Source of the DNA: Stratiolaelaps scimitus
Taxonomy: Eukaryota > Arthropoda > Arachnida > Mesostigmata > Laelapidae
Direction: 5' to 3'
Assembly (NCBI GenBank): GCA_019614645.1
Contig: JABWDB010000001.1
Location: forward strand, 124,001-188,000
Length of the DNA: 64,000 nucleotides
Notes under the pieces: generated by a model
Databases searched by the model: none
The model's input: the letters and a program-made list of their open reading frames with translations, nothing else
Told to the model about the DNA's origin: nothing
Shown here: positions 24,495-33,400 of the stretch, one piece after another
Numbering within the stretch: position 1 is the stretch's first letter
Layout: each line of letters starts with the position of its first letter
Made by a program: the position numbers and the translations under genes

Positions 24495-27400
24495 ATATAT
24501 ATGTGTGTTATTTCATTCTATCTATCTGTGTGTTGAATGCGCCGTGTCGTTGTGCGCATATTGTATGCTGGCCGGTCACAGCAGTACCTGTCTTGTGTTG
24601 CATGATGGTGCCGTCGGGCCAATTCTGTTATGGTCGAAGCGACGGCGTCGATCTCCTAACACATTGTACCGTTGGACTGCTTCTGTGTTATCTTTGATCT
24701 GCAGTAGGTGCTTTAGCGAAGGCGGCTGGCTTCGACTGCTAGAGAAAAATATCTTATTAACTGTATGTCATTTGCAGTCTCATAGATGCATGATAGAGGC
24801 AGCGACATTTGTGGACGCCCATTATATATGCCAATTATGAAGTTCCGAGTGCGATTCTGAATGAAGTGCTCATTTCACGAGAATTTACCTCTCAGACCAT
24901 CCTTTCCATATCACTGGTGCTGGCCAGCACACGGTATACGCATAACAAAATAGCGCATTGAACATATAGGCACTTATTTTAGTGCTTTTTAAAAAAGACG
25001 AGTAGTTGTCTTCGGCCAAGTGTAGCCTTAAGTGGGAATGCCGTTGCCACCCCCCACGTCTGATGGCTCAGCCCACTAGGACGGCATCACCGACCTTTTT
25101 ATCATTGGAGAGATGTGTGACACACAGTTGTTACAGGTCCAATATCCTCGCCGTGAAGGCATGCTTGGACAGATGACGCAATCCGGCCGGCCGCGATAGT
25201 GCCACCTTTGCAATTATAATGGATGCCATCCCATATGGAGGCCACTCACTGGGATGTCAAATTTTATGGATTTGTGATCTAGTGCGTCAAGCACTTTTTC
25301 GGTATCTATTTATATTGCAGTTCCCCACAAATTCACTATGATCGACTTCAGTACTGCTAGACGATTGCTAGCAGAGAGCATTTGGACTAGGCCGCGATAG
25401 ACTCGTTAACTGCAGTTTCCATACGAATTTTCACCTTTTCGATAACCTGCGCTAGTAAATCTCCGCCAGAGCCACTGATCATTACTAACCCTCCAAGGGG
25501 CCACCAACTTTCTCAGGGGAATTAGACATGTTTCGTAGATTGGAGTCACCGAATACCAGCACCACCCTGCCAATGTCAGCTGAGTTAGACTCGTGGAACA
25601 CGGAATCGTTGCTAAGGACCGGTGCTCGCCTTGGCAATTTCTCACTAGATCGAGCGTCGTTGATGGAATCTCATTATCGACATGTCCTTTCAAACCGGTT
25701 TCTATCTGAGAACTCGAGTCCCCGTGCAATGGACCTCCCCTGAATCCATCCTAGATTGATTCGGAATCCTGGAAATGTTCGGGTGGGTAAACGCCGATCT
25801 TGTGGTCTTCAAAGATACGAGCAAAATTTTCTTTATAACCTAGGTCTTGGATCGCTCATCTTTCGGATTACAGAGAGGGACAGCAATCTCTTGCAATACC
25901 CCCTTGAAACCACTGATCTTCTCAGCGCAGTGGCAGTCGTCCGCCAGGTCCAATAGTCGATGATTTGCAATATCCACTTCTCGATCGATATCCCTCACGC
26001 ACCCTTTGCAGACGTCATTTCCGCAGTGAGCGTCAATATCGAGAGGCATTTCTTTGTTGAAAATACCGAAGCAGCATTTGCAGGAGGCCTCCGATAACCG
26101 GGAATAGGAGGAACGAGACAGTAACCTGTTCGAGGTCCGAGGCTGGAAATTGACTAAACCTGCAATGCGAGACTACAGCAAGTGGCCTCGTATTGCCCGG
26201 TATGTTGGCCACAAAACGGCTAGACTCTATTTCCTCTGAGAAGTCTTGCAGCGAAGTCAACCCCATTTTTCGCAAGGTTTTCGCGATTCAACCCTCCGAG
26301 ATCAATGGCCATACTTCTCCGTTTTCATGGCGACTAGTTTAACACAATTAGGCTACACAGGTTGTCGAGGCCGGTGGCCTGGTGGTGCATTCGTGTGCGC
26401 CTTACAATCGGAGGAGTGACACGTAGGTGCACGGGTTCGATCCTCACCGTTGCACATTTGCATTTAAAGGGGTCCGTGTCACGGAACAATGCTAAAAGCG
26501 GCACCGTGGATGTTAAATGTTGGCTGAGAGTCAGCCCGAAAACCTTAGGCTGCATAGGTCTCCTGTTTCCAGTTGATAGCATCAACTCACAGCGCAGCTA
26601 CACTGTTTGATAAACGTGAATATCAATCCTTTCCTGAATAGTCAAATATATTGAAATTCGTTCCACCGCCGCCACATGGACAGTAAACCCATTACGAGAC
26701 TTACACTCGAGTTCTTACGAGGAACAAGGAGGTTCGTAAAAACAACGCCAAAGCTACGGCGCGTTAACAACGGAATTGCAGCTGACGTTGCTGTCCTGTT
26801 CAGGCAAACGCAATTAGCAGAGAATTAAATAGAAATGCAAACTGATGATGATCCGCTTCGCTTGATGAACAGGAACTCGACAACACGTAAGCTGCGATCT
26901 TTTTTGAGTTCTCCCTCTATTGGAGGAGAGCTACAAATAGTTGGGATCCGCCCAAATTGAAGGTCTACGTAAGCACAGCTTTTACAGGCTCGTGTCTGAT
27001 AACGCGCAATTTTTTGTGGTGCGTCTGGGCATACCTTCGTCGCAGATGTCGCTGGTTAGCCACAATTTCTCCTACGCGAGAAGGTTCTCGTAAGCGGTGA
27101 CAGCGCCAGGATTCCAGATTGATCATACGTTAGCCCCAGCTACGCCACTTTGGACGCTGATTGATTATGGTGTTGCAGTTAGCCTTGCCGGTATCGGTCA
27201 GATTCACCAGCGCCGACCGCCTCCCACTGATGGGTTGATTGTGCTCTTATAACTCGGCAATGTCTGCGGGGCAATTGTAAAATAATGAATGTTTTGTTAC
27301 TGTCTTATTGCATTGCTGATATAGTTGACTGTGTCCGCTTCCTTGAGTCGTGCATCTGTTCGTTGATTCAATTTGATTGAATTGATTTCGGCCAGTCGGT

Positions 27401-30400
27401 TGAGGCCTTTGCTATGACCATTTTAGCCGTGAACGTATATCCATGTTCGTCTTGGAAAGCTGGCCGAGTCAGGATTGATTGACGTCTAGATGGTAGATGT
27501 GAACGGCTCACCCGTGAACTATGAAATTTCTTGATGTGGTAACGCAGTGCTCGATGCGGTGTATTGTGGCTGTATTGCCAGTGCGACGTTCTTTTCAACT
27601 CGTTGCTGTGTCAACCAATCGCTGGTAACGGTAGTCTCGTTGATACATTTCGCTAATCGTACAGCGGCTTCTACAAACTCACTTAAGGTCACCAGCGCGC
27701 AGGCTGGTTCCAAAAAAGTGTTCTCTGTCTCACGGACGAATCTGCGCCTCGCAGACCCATCTTCACTAGAACACAACTGGAATTGAGAGCTACTGAGATT
27801 GAATTCGGAGCGAGATGACTCAGGTGATGTTTTCTGTAGAACTACGCCCATCCTGATCAGATCAGTTCTAGTATCTGAAAATATCATGTAGTCACGTTTG
27901 CAGATTAAACGAGATTATATAGTCGATTATGGACGCATTCGTTAGTGCCCTTCGAGGATGAATGATAATCCTCCCGTAGAGCGATCTGAGCCCTCTGCTG
28001 TGAAGCTGCTTAGCTCTGATCAGGCTTCACTAGACTCGGTGGCGTGGCGCTTTTGTGTACGTCTTGTAATCGGAGGAGACACGTAGGTGCACGGGTCCAC
28101 CATTGCACACTTGCATTTAAAGGGGTCCGCCTTAGCAGTACCGTGGACGTTAAATGTTGGGGCTGTGAGTCGGCCTCGAAAATTGTATGCCCTTCACTAG
28201 GCTACGCACAGAGTCTACATAAATGTTCTCCGTGTTACACAGCAGCCTCTGTGAGTCCGTACGACGGGTCTAATAAATTTTAGTGAATGTGATACCCTTC
28301 TCAAACGTTAACACGTTCATGGGGCACAATTGTCTCCCAAATCATAAGCATAAATAGTTGTTCTAACAACGGCAACAACAAAAACAATAAAATAATTAGA
28401 GGGAAATCTTTGCTTACTTCACGGGTTATCGAGTCACTTGTTTTCTCTATGAAATCCCTCATGTAGCGCTGAGTATACAGTTACCTTCAATATAAACTTC
28501 GACGTCGTTGTGTGTGTGTGTTATGGCCGGATTTAAACCTGAGGCCTTCGGCTTTTTATGGCCGGTAAGTTCGTATAACTATAACCGATATTTGTTACTT
28601 ATCATACACTGATATTTCAAGTACATGGGATAAGCAAGGTGCCTGTAATCTCCGCTGTACTCTGGAACAGCCTTTCCCGTCGGATAGACGGGAGAAGTGA
28701 AGTAGACGAATTAAATCAGTCACAAGATTCTATTCAATAGATGGCTCCGCGTTGTGGTTGGCCAAGCGCAATATTCCTCCACTGTATACCTGCTAATCAC
28801 ATGTTTACGTATCGGACGTTGTATCAGTGTCTCGGGAGACAACTCGATGAAATGGCCATATTACGAAACTGTCAGCTTGCTATTAATTCCGAGCGGGCGG
28901 CAACTATTCCGGTAACACAATGGGTTGACAGACGAGCTGTTCTAAATATAGGTAATATTCTATTACATTCAAAAAGAAAACATTCGCAGTTACCACCGCT
29001 GTGTAACTGTGTCTCGACGCGCTGCACGTTGCTACGTTTGGGCGTCCATTTTTTTCTAGTCGTTCTATTTATTCGTTTTTAGTGTTCTAAGGTCATAGTA
29101 TGATACCACCGCCGACCGTAAACAGGCAATAATCTCACAGAAATGGTAGTCGTATTGAAGATAAAGGTGATTTACAACGCTGTTGATACGGCTTAGATTT
29201 GTATTGTGAGACAGAAAGTCTTATCAGCAAGCGCATAGAACAATTGCGTTTCAGCAGGAGGACGTATGTTTCACTAAGCCGTCGTGTTATGATGCGAATT
29301 ATTATTGTTACTATGTAGCAATTGAGGTACTGTCGTACGGCTAACGACCTGGCGACCTGCGACCGGATACAATCAATATTTTATTTTGAATAACAAAAAA
29401 ACAAGGACGAGTTCAGTCTCTTTACAATCTTGTTCAATATGATTTGATTTGGCAAATTCGTGAGGATCAATATAAGGTTAAAATTCGTGGTGGGCAGTTG
29501 AGACGAGGCTTGGTGTTTGTATGCCTGCGTCGATGTTAGGCTGGCCTTTCTGACAAGCAAGTTTCGGTTTCATCTCGTTGCGATTGTCTATCAAGTTCCC
29601 TCGTGCTGATTGTGTCATATTCAACGATGGGCGTGACGAATAACAATGACAGTGTCTACGACTCTGGCCCTTTGGTCGAGTGTGGCCACGTCCAAGTGGC
29701 CCCCTTCAAGAGACATCTATTTCTATGAATACGAAAATAAACACATGTACCTATTCTATTATATATTAAGACAGAAATTGACCGCGAATGCCATCAATCG
29801 CTCAATTGACTAGTTGTGCAAATCACCTATGATTGTTCCCCGAGCTACGCGCCGTTCGCTTATCGACGCCGACAGATGGTCGCGAGCGCATAAGTGACCG
29901 AGCGCACTTGAGCGTTGCATCATAATCAAATCGCTGTTACTGCACAGTTTACGCGCGTTCGCTAATTACAGCAAGTATTTGTCATTGACCATTTGAACTG
30001 GTCACGTCATCACAATGGTTAGATTAGGTTAGCTCTCGTCTAACACGTCTGTGATCTATGAAATGATCGTCTGAAATTACAGAGAAACTGGGAAACGAGG
30101 GGGCAGAGAAGCTCTCGGTGTTGTGCGACATCGAATCAGTTGTCACTCGTTTCGTTAAACAGAGTCACCTCCGTTACGAGGTCGGCAACGGGTGGATGGC
30201 TCTTCTCGAGCCTCTTGTGGCGTTACGTCTCAATAAGGAAGACCTTTACGGTGCCTTCTACAATATGGTACACCGATTCGTGCCAAGGTATGTATAACAT
30301 GTTGCTCATACATGATGCTACTATACACAACACGCGGAACACAAGCGGAACAGGAAATCTCCTCTCGCCTTGACGAGATCTTCATTTAAGTGGCCGACGT

Positions 30401-33400
30401 TGCTTAGCTGTAATTGTAATCATTTCTTATAACTGCTAACAGAAGCACATAAAATGTTCCAGCTGACGTTCCGGTATTATGACGGATAATCCCACGATAT
30501 CACACGTGCAACTCCAACACGCAGAATAAGAATATTAATGATAGTAATAATAATCATTATTCATTCGTGTTTTAGTTTCATTTGGTTAGCTTTGCGTAAA
30601 ATACACTGCACCTCAGGTTTAATCGGGGACGACAAATAGTACTGTTATCTGTGTGCTGTAATTTTGCTCGGAGGACAACAACAACAACAATAACAACAAC
30701 AACAAATAAACAACAACGGCCCTTAAATGGTTCCTTGTTGGCAAATCTCATCACCTATGACTCAAAGAATTCAAAGGCAAATTCGATGATGGAATGGATT
30801 TTCCGTTGCCCAGTGGCAGGCAGCCTTTCTGGAACCTAGTCGCTGACGTGACTCAGCAACTTCGTGGTATTCTTGTAGATGGTTTGAGCAGCCTGCTCAG
30901 ACGATGTGGCTACAATTAGCTTTGACCACGTGGTGACACCGAGTATAGCAAAGAGCCGAGTCGAGATACGAGCACCTCTGACGTCGACGGGCGTGTACGC
31001 CCTATCGCGCCGCTGGCCATGTCCATCAGAGGCGGTTTTAATTAGGGTGAATTCACCTCTCGATAGCATAGCGTCGCGTCGACTCGCCCGCTATTCAGTT
31101 CATTTAACTGAACGCATATATTCTAAATGTTGTGGCGTCACCTATTAGCAAATGTTGTATTGACTTGTTGGTTGGGTGTTAGCGAAAAACATTCTATAGG
31201 CAGTGTGATGGTGCGGACAGTTGATCGCGGGGAAAATCGCGCCGATCGGCTCGAGCTGATTCACTTCCATGGGTAGCTTTAGATATTTACAACCGTGCAG
31301 CCACAGCGCTTGCAAGCGCACCAGATGGCGGCATTGAGCGGCAAGCGGCAAAAAGACTGCTTGCACGCGCACACACACACACACACACGGTGGTAGATCT
31401 AGAATTGGCTTTGTCAATTTTCCTGTCGCAGATTGAGTGCCGTTAGCATGTCGGATTAAAACAAGCGAACACTGTGTTGTGTGTGCGCACGTGCTGACAA
31501 CACTGAGACCGTTTTTTTCTTAGTTCGTTGGAACACTGTGGGCACACCGATCGCCTGAAGCCTTTCTGGAGCAACCAGGTCCACGTCGTAAATCAGTTTC
31601 CAGTCTCATAGTTAACCCTTCGGAACACGCTAACTTCTCCTCACGGGACACGTGACGGCATCCTGCCCGTTAAGGCACTGATTGTCAGCTGCTACTGCCG
31701 GCGATTGCTAGTTCGTCATCGCCACTATGGACCTATGGATATTTCTCATCCCTGCGAAATTTTTTTAGCGCTTCTTGACGAGAGCCCGCTTTCTATAATA
31801 CATATCGTAGCTTAACAGCTATCATCGTTGCATACCCAGCTAGGTATTGTTGTTCATCGACTCCCGTCGCAAGCATCTAAGTCTGTTATTGTTGTTGTTG
31901 CTTCTGCTGTTGTTATTTCGGTTATCTTCGTTTGCAGGAGCTGTTTTCAGAGCGGCGACGCCCGCTTCGGTAGCGCAGCGTTTCACCTAATGCGATTACT
32001 CCTGCAATATCACGATCCGGAAATCTGCTCGTTTCTCGAGAGCAAGAAGGTCGCCCCGGAACAATATGCGCGTCGATGGTTGGCAAGCATCTTTAGCGAA
32101 AGCTGCGACCTCGCTGTGACCCAGTCGATTTGGGATATTTACCTGCAAATATGTGATCCGTTTCTTGTCTTCTACCTCGCTCTCGTTCTTCTCGTCAACC
32201 TTAGGTAATTATCGTGAAAGGACAATCAAGAAAATGAACAAAGAAAACCAACTGCCGCTCAAGTTTGACCCGAAGTCAATTCTAATTGCTGTTCGACTAA
32301 CTGATTGCTATTTCATCCGATGCAAAAATAATACGTTGTCCCTCGAGCAACTTTTATCGATTGACGATGTGGAAATCTGTGGAAATTCATCTGACGTCCA
32401 CCCAGAAGCTACTCGGCGAGTGAACACAGTTCACAAATCCTTAGCAGAGTAGCGTGAGCTCAAGGATATTCATTGTGCATCCTTGAGCTTGGCACAATCT
32501 CTGCAAATCTCAGGAAATGCCTACGACGATTGATTTACTCCGAGTAATGTCCCCAGCGTTGAATTTATGATAGCTCACATAAGATTGCAATTAGCTATCG
32601 TTAAGCAAGTGCACACCTACTTGCCTCGTGACAAATAGCAGGCTTATGGCATATTTCTATAACTTCTATAATGGTGGACATTTCAAAAGTTTTATTATCC
32701 GGGATAGTTACTGTACTTTCTACCCATTATGCATAGTATAAGACAATAGGTATAGAGACAAATAATATACGATATCATATAGTCGAATGTAATACAACAT
32801 ACTTGTCATACGGCCATTATACGAAAGAATACGTCTAATGGTACCTAATTTGCTGCGTGATGCTTGACTGAACAATGACATACATCACTGAGCATACATT
32901 TCAATGCAATTCCTTTATCTCGATACGCTTGTAGAGATCAGATTCTCGGCTCGAAGGCTGAGCCGCGTGAGAAGATCATCGAGTCGATCGCATCGGCGCC
33001 GTGCGCCCTGAACGCCGACGACGTCGAGGACTTTTGTCAGCTAGCGCACTTCTACTCGACCAAGACTCCGCCGTCGATCTACGCCTCGTTCCGGCATTTG
33101 CTTTTTGGCCTGCGGCCTACGCAATCGTCTGGCTCGACATCACCCGCGGCCTCGTCTTCATCGACCCCTGAGCCGGGTCAGGCCTCTCGGCTACCGGGCG
33201 CCACCGAGGATGAGGCGATCTCGGCGAGCCTTGCTCAAGTTCTGTGCCTTCCCGTACCTCCATCCGATCTACTGCTCAACGAAGCGCAACGAATGAGTCT
33301 GCCCTACAAATCGCTGGTTCGGTACTTTGTAGTGGATTGCCGGCCAGCAGAACAATACAACGCTGGTCACCTCAAGACAGCGTTTCACCTTGACGCAAGC

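Larger units (their letters stand above)
12651..30082 (+). other. TBC1D23 intron 2 (17.4 kb)
   Basis: The largest intron, GTAAGT to TTACAG. It contains (TA)n hairpins (13342-13392, 18794-18821, 22502-22600), long dinucleotide tracts and three copies of one tRNA-derived SINE (about 13970, 26361, 28034). It also holds a RING-like decayed coding relic (25840-26090, - strand) and CpG-rich patches at 20460-21060 and 24060-24700. No intact nested gene is supported. Confidence 0.8.

Noticed and set aside
24307..24840. 177-codon + strand protein
   Set aside because: The centre translates a (CA)n(TA)n tract into His-Ile-Tyr repeats, and the rest shows no recognisable motif.
26373..26447. Genuine tRNA gene at the head of SINE copy A
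   Set aside because: The B box is good, but the acceptor ends do not pair and the same head plus body occurs at two other loci, so it is a SINE.
31828..31937. Extension of TBC1D23 exon 4 upstream of 31938
   Set aside because: The frame is open, but the residues do not match the family, and the TTTGCAG acceptor at 31937 restores both phase and alignment.
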